Numbered from the stretch's first letter, positions 1 to 7,392 are shown. The stretch: DNA of 8,376 nucleotides from Chloroflexota bacterium (GCA_016193545.1 JACPSA010000019.1:1-8376), one strand, 5' to 3'. Numbers and translations: made by a program. The notes: a model not told the origin generated them from the sequence alone.

Positions 1-13
1 GAATAATAGCAAT

Positions 14-44
14 GAGTGAAGCCTAGCCAAAGGTCGGTTCACTC
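14..44. repeat. Inverted repeat / hairpin upstream of yifB
   Basis: GAGTGAA at 14-20 is matched perfectly by TTCACTC at 38-44, with 17 bases between them. The inner part can add a short GCC/GGT stem around AAA (26-34). No T-run follows, so this is not a classical rho-independent terminator in the plus direction. All three plus frames of the first 60 bases have early stops, so the repeat is not inside a plus-strand gene. It may be the 3' end structure of a gene lying left of the window, or a chance repeat. The function is unknown. Confidence 0.4.
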
Positions 45-86
45 TCTATCCAGAATCCTGACTGAATTCCCCACACCCACTAATTA

Positions 87-95
87 TGCTATACT
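87..95 (+). promoter_or_regulatory. Extended -10 promoter for yifB
   Basis: TGC followed by TATACT (90-95) makes an extended -10 element that matches the TATAAT consensus at five of six bases. There is no good -35 hexamer at 16-18 bp, which fits extended -10 promoters. Transcription would begin near position 102, only about six bases before the ATG at 108. The yifB message would then be almost leaderless, which agrees with the lack of a Shine-Dalgarno sequence before that ATG. This is inferred from sequence only. Confidence 0.4.
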
Positions 96-107
96 GTTGG
101 CTAAATT

Positions 108-1628
108 ATGTTAGCCAAGGTAATCAGTTGCGCCATAGTGGGGCTGGAAGGAGCCATTGTCGAGGTTGAGGCGGACATCTCCCCCGGTTTACCCACCTTC
201 ACTATTGTCGGCTTACCTGATACTGCCGTCCAGGAAGCACGGGAACGGGTAAGAGCCGCCATCCGCAACTCTGGCTGCACCTTCCCGATGAAGCGCATTA
301 TCGTAAACCTCGCCCCGGCTGACCTCAAGAAAGCCGGCCCGGCTTATGATTTACCCATTGCCGTCGGCATTCTGCTCAGCTCAGAACAAGTAGCGGCCGA
401 TGTCTCTCAAACCCTCCTTCTCGGGGAACTATCACTGGATGGCAGCCTGCGCCATACTAACGGCGTCTTACCGATGGTCGCCCTGGCTCGTGAACGAGGA
501 TTTACCACGATTATTGTCCCCGAAGCCGACGCCAGAGAGGCATCCCTGATAGAAGGAGTCAAAATCATCCCCATCAGCTCACTATCCCAATTGATTAGTT
601 ATCTCCGCGGAGAGATACCCGTCCCGGAGTACCGGCCTGATGCAAGCGAAGAACTCCCAACACCACCTTCCTCAACTGTCGACCTGGCTTACATTAAAGG
701 GCAGGAGCACGTCAAGCGGGCCTTAGAGGTAGCCACCGCCGGCGGGCACAACATCGTCATGACAGGCCCCCCCGGCAGCGGCAAAACACTACTGGCACGC
801 TCGATTCCTTCGATACTGCCGCCAATGACCAATGATGAGGCACTGGAAGTCACCAAAATCTACAGTGTCAGCGGCCTGCTGCCAGCCGATACCCCTTTAA
901 TCAGACAGCGACCCTTCCGTTCCCCTCACTACACCATTTCCAGCGCCGGTCTAGTAGGAGGCGGACACTGGCCTCGACCGGGGGAAATCAGCCTCAGCCA
1001 CCGGGGAGTCCTCTTTCTTGACGAGCTTCCCGAGTTCGGACACTCACTGCTGGAAACATTACGTCAACCCCTGGAAGACAAGGTTATTACCATCAGCCGC
1101 GCTCAGGGCAGTGTCAGTTTTCCGGCTAACTTTATGCTGGTCGGAGCCATGAATCCCTGTCCCTGCGGTTACTATGGCGACCCTTTCCGGCAGTGCACCT
1201 GCCCTCCCAGTCTGGTTGCCCGCTACCAGAGACGCATCAGCGGGCCGCTTATTGACCGAGTCGATATCTTCGTCGAGGTACCCCACATCGACTATGAAAA
1301 GCTGGCTGATGACAGACTGGGAGAGAAATCTGAGAAAGCTCAGGCCAGGGTGCTAAAAGCTCGCGCCATACAGAGCGAGCGCTTTCACCAGACCAGGTTG
1401 ACCTGCAATGCCGAAATGACACCGACCGAAGTCAGAGAGTTCTGTCAGGTAGAAGACTCTGCCCAGAGCCTGCTCAAAATGGCGATGAAGCAACTCTACC
1501 TCTCGGCCCGTGCCTTCCACCGGGTATTGAAACTGGGACGGACAATCGCTGACCTGGACAACAGCCCAATAATCAAAGCCCACCACCTGGCCGAAGCCAT
1601 CCAGTACCGGCCAAGGAGCCAGGTATAG
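108..1628 (+). CDS. yifB: YifB/ComM family Mg-chelatase-like AAA+ ATPase
   Basis: This is a full-length 506-residue member of the YifB/ComM family. In naturally transformable bacteria, ComM is a hexameric helicase that drives branch migration of incoming DNA during recombination. The protein has an N-terminal ChlI-like domain (about 1-175, with the signature IVGLPDTAVQEARERVRAA at 33-51) and then a Mg-chelatase AAA+ core. The core shows Walker A GPPGSGKT at 220-227, Walker B VLFLDE at 301-306 and the family motif SGPLIDRVDI at 378-387. A C-terminal helical domain (LSARAFHRVLKLGRTIADL, 465-483) follows. The core also carries the family's four-cysteine insert (C351, C353, C363, C365), a likely metal site. 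The start is fixed by the canonical N-terminus MLAKVISCAIVGLEG, although no Shine-Dalgarno sequence is visible. A transporter gene follows 37 bp downstream on the same strand. In non-competent bacteria the role of this family is poorly known. Confidence 0.95.
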   Translation: MLAKVISCAIVGLEGAIVEVEADISPGLPTFTIVGLPDTAVQEARERVRAAIRNSGCTFPMKRIIVNLAPADLKKAGPAYDLPIAVGILLSSEQVAADVSQTLLLGELSLDGSLRHTNGVLPMVALARERGFTTIIVPEADAREASLIEGVKIIPISSLSQLISYLRGEIPVPEYRPDASEELPTPPSSTVDLAYIKGQEHVKRALEVATAGGHNIVMTGPPGSGKTLLARSIPSILPPMTNDEALEVTKIYSVSGLLPADTPLIRQRPFRSPHYTISSAGLVGGGHWPRPGEISLSHRGVLFLDELPEFGHSLLETLRQPLEDKVITISRAQGSVSFPANFMLVGAMNPCPCGYYGDPFRQCTCPPSLVARYQRRISGPLIDRVDIFVEVPHIDYEKLADDRLGEKSEKAQARVLKARAIQSERFHQTRLTCNAEMTPTEVREFCQVEDSAQSLLKMAMKQLYLSARAFHRVLKLGRTIADLDNSPIIKAHHLAEAIQYRPRSQV

Positions 1629-1665
1629 TCTATGCAGGAAATTAGATTGGAGAGTTAATTAAGAA

Positions 1666-2944
1666 ATGGTACGCCGAATCAAGCTACCACTGGGCTGGAT
1701 AAACCGGGATGGCAAACTAATTATCGTTAGCCGGGGGCTATGTTCACTTGCTCAAAGTTCAGTAGCGATTATTCTTGCCCTTTATCTGAACAAACTGGGG
1801 TTTAGTTTAGTTCAGATAGGAGCTTTTCTCAGTGCCGGAGTTGCTGGTTCGGCTTGCCTTGCCTTTATCGTTAGTTTGATTGCGGAGAAAGTAGGACGCC
1901 GTCGTCTACTCGTTATTTTTACCCTGCTCTCGGGGGCAGCCGGACTGGCCCTGGTTTTCATCAATGACTTTCTACTTTCTACCACTGATGTTAGTCGCCT
2001 TCCTGGGTAGCATTACCGGAACCGGGATGCTACCTACCCAACCACTGGAACAAGCCAGTCTGGCTGATACCGTACCATCACCAAAACGGACCGACCTCTT
2101 TGCTACCTATCGCATCGTAAGTTTGGCAGGTAATGCTCTGGGCGCTTTAGCCGCGGGATTACCCATCCTTCTGCAAAACGCCTTTGCTTTAAGCGAAATT
2201 CATGCCTATAAGGCAATGTTTATTGGCTTCGCTTTCTTTCTTCTTGTAGCGACACTGCTTTATAACTTACTCTCACCATCGATAGAAGTTAGCCACAGTG
2301 AGCAGCGCTGGGTCAATCCTATGCGTCTTCCTTCACGAAGGCTGATTTTCACATTGACCGGTTTATTCAGCCTGGACCATTTTGCCGGGTCGCTATTTAT
2401 GCAAAGCCTGGCAGCCTACTGGTTCTACACCAGGTTTGGCTTGGAATTAGAGTCTTTAGCCCTCATCTTTTTCCTGTCTGATATCTTAGCCGCCATTTCT
2501 CTCTGGGTAGCTGCCAAACTGGGCAACTTAATCGGGCTCATCAACACAATGGTCTTCACTCATATCCCGTCCAGCCTCCTCCTCATTGCAACCACTTTTG
2601 CTCCCAGTGCCGGATTAGCCGTGTTCTTCTGGCAGGTACGCGCCTTCTTGAACTCGATGGATGTACCGACCCGGGACTCTTACATTATGTCAGTAGTGCG
2701 TCCGAACGAGAGAGTAGCGATGGCCGGTATTCATATCGTTGGTCGTAATGTTTCGGGAACAATCGGGCCCTCGGTAGCGACCGCTTTATGGCAAGCATTC
2801 TCCGCCAATGTACCTATCATTGGCTGTGCGATATTGAAAATCACCTATGACCTCTCCCTCTATTTCATGTTCCGCAAGGTGAAAACCCCACAGGAAATAG
2901 CCAAGATAAGAGCCAATTCCCTGGCTCAACCAGGAACCCCATAA
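1666..2944 (+). pseudogene. MFS transporter, frameshifted by a 7-bp tandem duplication
   Basis: Two overlapping reading frames encode the two parts of one major facilitator superfamily permease. The first part runs from 1666 to a TAG at 2008-2010 (114 residues). It holds the first transmembrane helices and the loop 2-3 motif A (LIAEKVGRRRLL, 71-82). The second part is open from about 1964 to 2944 in the +1 frame. It continues with hydrophobic helices, an EQASLAD...RTDLFATYR segment and the C-half motif DVPTRDSY. The frames meet at a perfect tandem copy of TTTCTAC (1969-1982). Removing one copy gives the continuous read VFINDFLPLMLVAFLG and a 423-residue protein, normal for a 12-helix MFS carrier. 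The ATG at 1964 has no Shine-Dalgarno sequence, so separate translation of the second part is unlikely. The start at 1666 has GGAGAG 11 bases upstream. The substrate is unknown; an efflux role is plausible. The gene could be a real pseudogene, a switchable allele or an assembly error. Confidence 0.85.
1969..1982 (+). repeat. 7-bp tandem duplication causing frameshift
   Basis: TTTCTAC occurs twice in direct succession with no spacer. Each copy is 7 bases, so the extra copy shifts the frame by +1. Taking out one copy joins the upstream and downstream transporter frames exactly, which points to the duplication as the event that broke the gene. Slipped-strand replication is the usual cause of such duplications, and they can revert. 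Confidence 0.9.
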
Positions 2945-2990
2945 TTAGCCAGCCTACTGACTATCTCAAACTAGAAAGGATGCTGAACGA

Positions 2991-4196
2991 ATGAAAAGAT
3001 TTGAAAAACAGGTCATTGCCTACGCCTCAGCCTGCCATGTGCTGGACCACATGTTTGAACTGACCTATGGGATTATTCTCATCGGTATTGCCGAGGAGTT
3101 CGGCGTTGGTTTCTTCATCCTGGGAGTGTTGGCCAATGTTGCCGGTTTTACTTTCGGTTTGGCGGCTTTACCCGCCGGGGTTCTGGCTGACCGCATTGGT
3201 GAGAGACGGTTACTGGTATTCTTCTCCTTAGGCTCGGGCTTAGCTGCTATCGTCGTTGGATTATCACCCAACATCTATGTGCTAGGCGCAGCGCTAGCTG
3301 TTTTGGGATTAGCCCTGGGCATCTATCATCCGGTCGGGTCAGCTTTTCTGACCCGTTCAACAGAACATAGAGGCATCGCTTTCGGTTACCACGGAATGAG
3401 TGGTAATCTCGGGGTCGCCCTGGGCCCTTTTCTGGCCGGTATTACGGCGGCATCTCTCGGCTGGCGAGCACCCTACCTCATCTTTGCTATCCCCACCCTG
3501 CTGCTAGCCGCCCTGCTTTACTCTTTTTCCCGTACTCAAATCCCGACCGTCTCCGAGACGACTATCCATGCCGACACGGGCAGAGCTCAGCTACGGTCGA
3601 TAGCCCTACCGTTAACGCTCGTCTTCCTTGCCTCAATCGTGAATGGTCTGATTTATCGTGGGCTGGTTACCTTCCTACCGGTATACTTTAGCCAGCGACT
3701 CCATTTTACTTTGTTCAACTTCAGTAGCATGGCATTGGCCGGCTCCTTCACCACTATTGCGCTCATCTTTGGGGTCGCCGGACAACTTAGCGGGGGTTAC
3801 CTATCGGAACACAAGCGCCGTGAGGTACTGGCGGTAATAGTAGCCGTAGCCGCAACCCCGTTGCTCCTGCTAATAGGCAACAGCGAGGGATTAGTTTTAA
3901 TGCTCAGTGCCATCGCCTTCGCCTTTTTCCATTTCATGGGGCAACCAATCTTTAATACTCTTATCGCTGAATATACTCCAGCCGCCTGGCGGGGTCGCAG
4001 CTATGGTATTTACTTCTTCGGTGGTTTTGGTCTCGGCTCATTCTCAGCGACCTTTCTGGGATACATCGCCGAGCATTCTGATACGCGCTGGGTCTTCATC
4101 ACCATGGCCGGGCTTTCACTAATAACTGTGATATGTATCGTGGCTCTCCTGGCAAAAGCTCTGGCCACCGCCAGACAAAGTAAGGTTAATCAGTAG
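2991..4196 (+). CDS. MFS transporter, Fsr-like
   Basis: This is an intact 401-residue major facilitator superfamily carrier of the inner membrane, with about 12 predicted hydrophobic helices. The loop 2-3 motif A is clear: GVLADRIGERR at 63-73. The segment YHPVGSAFLTR (112-122), followed by RGIAFGYHGMSGNLGVALGP (127-146), resembles the fosmidomycin-resistance/Fsr-like branch. A hydrophilic central loop (about 181-203) separates the two six-helix halves. The second half has a degenerate motif A (GQLSGGYLSEHKRRE, 264-278). An AAAGGA sequence (2975-2980) sits 10 bases before the ATG. The gene starts 46 bp after the broken transporter and probably shares its transcript. The two are different MFS subtypes, not a recent duplication. 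The substrate cannot be told from sequence; drug or metabolite efflux is the usual assumption for this branch. Confidence 0.88.
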   Translation: MKRFEKQVIAYASACHVLDHMFELTYGIILIGIAEEFGVGFFILGVLANVAGFTFGLAALPAGVLADRIGERRLLVFFSLGSGLAAIVVGLSPNIYVLGAALAVLGLALGIYHPVGSAFLTRSTEHRGIAFGYHGMSGNLGVALGPFLAGITAASLGWRAPYLIFAIPTLLLAALLYSFSRTQIPTVSETTIHADTGRAQLRSIALPLTLVFLASIVNGLIYRGLVTFLPVYFSQRLHFTLFNFSSMALAGSFTTIALIFGVAGQLSGGYLSEHKRREVLAVIVAVAATPLLLLIGNSEGLVLMLSAIAFAFFHFMGQPIFNTLIAEYTPAAWRGRSYGIYFFGGFGLGSFSATFLGYIAEHSDTRWVFITMAGLSLITVICIVALLAKALATARQSKVNQ

Positions 4197-4246
4197 ACCT
4201 CCTCACAATTGCTTTGGTGTATATATTCCATCTGCTTGATTGTCTA

Positions 4247-4275
4247 TTGACATCACAACGGTAAATAGTTTACCC
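4247..4275 (+). promoter_or_regulatory. Possible promoter for acyl-CoA ligase gene
   Basis: A perfect -35 hexamer, TTGACA, lies at 4247-4252. The expected -10 position, 16-17 bp further on, reads only TTTACC or TTACCC, which is a poor match. A 15-bp palindrome covers that -10 position, as a repressor operator would. A promoter that depends on an activator is also possible. It lies about 90 bp upstream of the ligase start. The support is weak because only the -35 element is good. Confidence 0.25.
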
Positions 4276-4281
4276 TTTTTT
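4260..4281 (+). terminator. Palindrome plus T-run: weak terminator or operator
   Basis: GGTAAA (4260-4265), TAG, and TTTACC (4269-4274) form a perfect 6-bp stem with a 3-base loop. One C and then six Ts (4276-4281) follow. This is the layout of a rho-independent terminator and would end the transporter transcript 64 bp after its stop codon. The stem is short and AT-rich, so it would be weak. The same perfect 15-bp dyad, just downstream of a TTGACA, could instead be a binding site for a dimeric repressor of the ligase gene. The sequence alone does not decide between these. Confidence 0.4.
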
Positions 4282-4365
4282 CATTCCATGAAAGCCCTTC
4301 AGGTAGTTCTCAAAAGACGGACAAAAGTTAATCGCTGTAAACGGCAACTCTAAAGGGAGAACAAC

Positions 4366-6009
4366 ATGGACAGCGAGCGAGAAGAAAGAAGAAAAAAGGA
4401 AATTCCTGGCTGGAAGGATGAATTCGATGGACGTCCGCAGCTACCGGAGGAATCCTTTGGCGAGTTTCTTGAGGCTAAGGTAGCCAGAAATAAGGATAAA
4501 CCCTATCTCTATTTTGAAGACCAGGTAATAACCTACGGAGAACTCAAGGATAAAGTGAGCCGGGTAGCCAATGGCTTCCTCGACCTGGGGATAAAAAAGG
4601 GGGAACACGTCGGTATAGTGATGTATAACTGTCCCGAGTATCTTTATGCCATCTATGCTACAAATGCAATTGCCGCCGTCCATGTGACCATCAACCCTGG
4701 CTTAAAGGGCGAGGGATTGTCCTACATTATCAATCAGTCAGATTCTAAGACGCTTTTAGTCGAGCAGGAATGTCTGGAAAATGTGGAATTCATTAGAAAT
4801 GATTTGAAACAGATTAAGAGAATTATTGTGCTACCAACTGCCGAGGGAAAGGGTAGCTTGCCTGCTGGTTATATCACATTCAATAAGCTTTATCAGGGTT
4901 CCGCCAGTATCCCTCATATCTACCGGCAGCCCGGCGAGATGACCCGGATTCATTACACCTCAGGCACCACTGGCTTACCCAAGGGCACGGTCGCCAGATT
5001 CGCCGTAGCGACGAATTTCCCCAGAGATAAAGCCCAGCTAAAGTATCAGCACACGGCTGATGAAATCCAGTATGTGGTCTTACCCCTCTACCATAATGTG
5101 GGCTATAATGACTGCACTAATAGGACGCTAAATGTAGAGACTACCTGTGGATTGACGCGCCGTTTCAGCGCCCGCCGTTTCTGGCCCGAGGTACGAAAGT
5201 TCGGCTGCACCTGCTTCAGTTTTGCCGGCAGCATGCCCCATATCCTGCTTAAGCAACCCCCCAGCCCCGATGACAAGAACCACTCGATGCGCTTTGGCGA
5301 TGGTTATGCCCCGATAGGAGAAATCAGGGACGAGTTCTATGACAGGTTCGGGGTTATTCTGATAGAACGCTACGCCACTTCCGATGGTGGTGGCGGACTG
5401 CGTAATATACCCGGGGACAAGAAAGGCTCCATCGGCAGGGATGAAGGGGGCGGACGTCTGGTGACAATCATGGATGAAAACGGTAAGGAATGCCCCCCAC
5501 ATATTGTTGGCGAGATTGTATCCAGGCCCAGAGACGGAACGCCAGCCACGGCAGAATATTATAAGGAACCGGAACGCACTGCCGAGAAGGTCAGGGATGG
5601 CTGGTTTCATACCGGTGACTACGGCTACCGGGATGAAGAAGGATGGATGTTTTTCTCCGATAGAGACAGACAGTTCATCCGTCGTCGCGGTGAGAACATC
5701 TCTTCCCTAGAAATCGAGTCGGTAATAGATAAACACCCCGATGTACTGGAGTCAGCCGCCGTGGGTGTTAGCTCAGGGTTTCAGTTCGACCAGGAAATAA
5801 AAATCTCAGTCATATTGAAACCGGGGAGAAAATTAACCCCTGCAGAGCTAATTGACTATTGTGAACCCCGAATGGCCAGGCATCTGATACCTCGGTACGT
5901 AGATTTCAGGAATAGCCTGCCTAAAACCGATACCGAGCGGGTGCAAAAAAATAAGCTGGTAGATGAGGGTGTCACCACAACCATGTGGGACAGAGAAAAG
6001 AAAGCCTAA
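4366..6009 (+). CDS. AMP-forming acyl-CoA ligase (CaiC-like)
   Basis: This 547-residue ANL-superfamily enzyme should activate a carboxylic acid with ATP and join it to CoA in the cytoplasm. The overall pattern is closest to the crotonobetaine/carnitine-CoA ligase (CaiC-like) group, but the substrate is unknown. The phosphate-binding motif YTSGTTGLPKG is at 197-207. The nucleotide-binding A5 region reads ERYATSDGGGG (334-344) in place of the usual YGxTE. The ribose-contacting TGDYG is at 416-420, and the hinge region SDRDRQFIRRRGENIS at 431-446. The A10 segment LPKTDTERVQK (518-528) has Arg525 where the catalytic lysine of the GK pair normally sits; Lys528 is nearby. The first 25 residues are highly charged. 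AGGGAG (4354-4359) lies 6 bases before the ATG and supports this start. The gene stands alone on its strand and converges with the response regulator gene, 8 bp away. Family assignment is firm; specificity is not. Confidence 0.9.
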   Translation: MDSEREERRKKEIPGWKDEFDGRPQLPEESFGEFLEAKVARNKDKPYLYFEDQVITYGELKDKVSRVANGFLDLGIKKGEHVGIVMYNCPEYLYAIYATNAIAAVHVTINPGLKGEGLSYIINQSDSKTLLVEQECLENVEFIRNDLKQIKRIIVLPTAEGKGSLPAGYITFNKLYQGSASIPHIYRQPGEMTRIHYTSGTTGLPKGTVARFAVATNFPRDKAQLKYQHTADEIQYVVLPLYHNVGYNDCTNRTLNVETTCGLTRRFSARRFWPEVRKFGCTCFSFAGSMPHILLKQPPSPDDKNHSMRFGDGYAPIGEIRDEFYDRFGVILIERYATSDGGGGLRNIPGDKKGSIGRDEGGGRLVTIMDENGKECPPHIVGEIVSRPRDGTPATAEYYKEPERTAEKVRDGWFHTGDYGYRDEEGWMFFSDRDRQFIRRRGENISSLEIESVIDKHPDVLESAAVGVSSGFQFDQEIKISVILKPGRKLTPAELIDYCEPRMARHLIPRYVDFRNSLPKTDTERVQKNKLVDEGVTTTMWDREKKA

Positions 6010-6017
6010 CAACCCTC

Positions 6018-6665
6018 TCAGGCATCGACGCTGACCAGCCCCTTACGCATGGCATATTTAATCAATTCAGTGCGATTGTGTATGCTCAGCTTCTCCATTA
6101 TTCTCGTCCGGTGCCCCAGGACTGTCTTGAAGCTAATAAAGAGCTTTTCGGCAATCTCCCGGCTGGTGCAGCCATCGACAATCAGCTTGAGTATTTCTCT
6201 CTCCCTGGCAGTCAGCTGGTCATAGGGTTCCTCTTCAACCTGGCGCAGGTAATCTTCAATCAGCACAGCAGCTACTGACGGGTATAAGAAAGAATCCCCC
6301 CTGTGCACGGTACGGATGGCTGATATCAGTTCTGAACCGAGTGCCCTCTTGGGGACATAACCATCAGCGCCAGCCCTAATGGCGGACAATATATACTCTT
6401 TATTATCGTTCTGTGTCAATACCAGTACTTTCACTGTTGGGTTCTTCTTTCTCAGGCGGCGAGTGGCTTCCAGACCATCCATCCCCGGCATAGCTACGTC
6501 CATAACTATCACATCAGGCATTAACTCCCGCGCCTTCTCAATCGCTTCATTTCCATCAGACGCTTCGCCCACTATACCAATATCATCTTGGGAGACAAGC
6601 AGTGCCCGAATACCATCCCGCATTAGAGCGTGGTCATCAACCACCAGTATCTTTATTGACTCCAT
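6018..6665 (-). CDS. NarL/LuxR-family response regulator
   Basis: This is a two-component transcription regulator of 215 residues in the start chosen here. The receiver domain (about 4-120) has the acidic pair D10/D11, phospho-acceptor D56 in VIVMDVAMPGMDG, T84 and K106. A short linker leads to a LuxR/GerE helix-turn-helix (about 151-210: LTAREREILKLI, then SREIAEKLFISFKTVLGHR). All receiver residues needed for phosphorylation are present. An upstream in-frame ATG (6677) would add four residues, but it has no ribosome site and lies only about two bases from the predicted transcription start. The ATG at 6665 has GAGGA five bases upstream and gives the typical MESIKILVVDDH beginning. No histidine kinase is visible, so the regulator is an orphan within this window. 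It lies 99 bp downstream of the cytochrome gene on the same strand and may respond to redox or respiratory signals; that link is inference from position only. Confidence 0.93.
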   Translation of the reverse strand: MESIKILVVDDHALMRDGIRALLVSQDDIGIVGEASDGNEAIEKARELMPDVIVMDVAMPGMDGLEATRRLRKKNPTVKVLVLTQNDNKEYILSAIRAGADGYVPKRALGSELISAIRTVHRGDSFLYPSVAAVLIEDYLRQVEEEPYDQLTAREREILKLIVDGCTSREIAEKLFISFKTVLGHRTRIMEKLSIHNRTELIKYAMRKGLVSVDA

Positions 6666-6670
6666 TGCAA

Positions 6671-6675
6671 TCCTC
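6671..6675 (-). promoter_or_regulatory. Ribosome binding site deciding the regulator start
   Basis: On the minus strand GAGGA sits five bases before the ATG at 6665. It overlaps the alternative ATG at 6677-6675, so it can serve only the downstream start. Confidence 0.65.
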
Positions 6676-6685
6676 ATTTACTAAA

Positions 6686-6715
6686 ATTATAAAGCAATTG
6701 GCTCGGCCTCTTCAA
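6686..6715 (-). promoter_or_regulatory. Sigma-70-type promoter of the response regulator
   Basis: On the minus strand a perfect TATAAT (6691-6686) is preceded after 18 bp by TTGAAG (6715-6710), a four-of-six match to TTGACA. Transcription should begin near 6679, giving a leader of about 14 bases to the ATG at 6665. This is the best promoter in the window and suggests that the regulator can be made independently of the cytochrome operon upstream. Confidence 0.6.
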
Positions 6716-6764
6716 TTCTTATCAGAACTAAATAAAGCAAGGTGTGTCACACTCTTTCTAATCT

Positions 6765-7334
6765 CTAAGGTGAGGTGGACTTGATAAATTGGAGCAGGGC
6801 GTCTATTTCCTCCAGGGTGAGGGCTACCTTAAACCCTGGCATCGCCGTGCCGGGGCGGCCATCCAACATCGCATTTCTTGTCTCAGTATCGCTCAGCGTT
6901 GCCAGGCTCTCCGGGGTCAAAGCTGGAGCCAGACCTGTGACACCCTGTCGATTTGCCCCATGACAGACAGCACACTTCGCGCCATATAGTTCTTTAGCCG
7001 ATACTGCCGTTGGTGTTATCTCTACCGGATGTGGCGGCACTGTGAGAGGAGTAGTGACACCGTTTTTGCCAGGTGCTTCCACGTGGCAGGTAAGGCAGAC
7101 ATCGCTTGGACGCTGGCTATGGTCAGCCGGGAACTTAGGCGCACCTCCGATCCCAGCTTCATGACACAGCCGGCAGTCAGCACGTCCCTCTAGAGAGTGT
7201 GGTATTACCGGAGGGGCAATAGTTGGTACCGGCAGCGGCGGAACCGGTGGCTCTATTAGAGCGCAGGAAATAGCCAGTACAGTTAGTCCAAGTACCAGTA
7301 CTCCGCCTAAATACCAAGCCGATTTTACCTTCAT
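6765..7334 (-). CDS. Three-heme secreted cytochrome c, probable lipoprotein
   Basis: This protein of 189 residues carries three CxxCH heme-attachment motifs. An N-terminal signal or anchor segment (lysines at 2 and 4, hydrophobic to about 23) ends in LAISC with Cys24, a slightly non-standard lipobox. A proline-rich linker (29-45) follows. A two-heme segment has CRLCH at 54-58 and CLTCH at 80-84, with His46 and His72 as possible distal ligands, like multiheme c7/NapC-type modules. The C-terminal part is a class I cytochrome c domain with CAVCH at 121-125 and a Met165 ligand in AMPGF. It probably carries electrons outside the cytoplasmic membrane for the NrfD-like protein encoded just upstream. 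The ATG at 7334 was chosen because it has AAGGAA nine bases upstream and begins the signal peptide directly. A TTG at 7412 would add 26 hydrophilic residues and overlap the previous gene, without a ribosome site. The partner enzyme lies outside the window. Confidence 0.9.
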   Translation of the reverse strand: MKVKSAWYLGGVLVLGLTVLAISCALIEPPVPPLPVPTIAPPVIPHSLEGRADCRLCHEAGIGGAPKFPADHSQRPSDVCLTCHVEAPGKNGVTTPLTVPPHPVEITPTAVSAKELYGAKCAVCHGANRQGVTGLAPALTPESLATLSDTETRNAMLDGRPGTAMPGFKVALTLEEIDALLQFIKSTSP

Positions 7335-7343
7335 CTTGCTCAG

Positions 7344-7349
7344 TTCCTT
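7344..7349 (-). promoter_or_regulatory. Ribosome binding site deciding the cytochrome start
   Basis: On the minus strand AAGGAA (within GGAAGGAA) lies nine bases before the ATG at 7334. The competing TTG start at 7412 has nothing comparable. Confidence 0.55.
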
Positions 7350-7392
7350 CCGGTACTCTTGCTTACCCTCTGGGCTAATATCATACTCCCGA

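Noticed and set aside
14..60. Possible tRNA fragment (GGTTC-like motif near 36-40)
   Set aside because: No acceptor, D or anticodon stems can be built around it; only one simple hairpin is present.
1960..1990. Programmed +1 ribosomal frameshift in the transporter
   Set aside because: No known slippery-codon or stimulator arrangement is seen, MFS carriers are not known to use one, and the tandem duplication is a simpler explanation.
1964..2944. Treating the second half of the broken transporter as an independent gene
   Set aside because: It lacks the N-terminal MFS helices, its ATG has no ribosome site, and the 7-bp duplication explains the split fully.
2980..2994. Four-codon mini frame (ATG CTG AAC GAA TGA) overlapping the start of the second transporter
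   Set aside because: It is too short and overlaps the ribosome site; most likely chance.
5128..5610. 160-codon open frame on the minus strand
   Set aside because: It lies fully inside the well-supported acyl-CoA ligase gene, antisense, and shows no recognisable domain.
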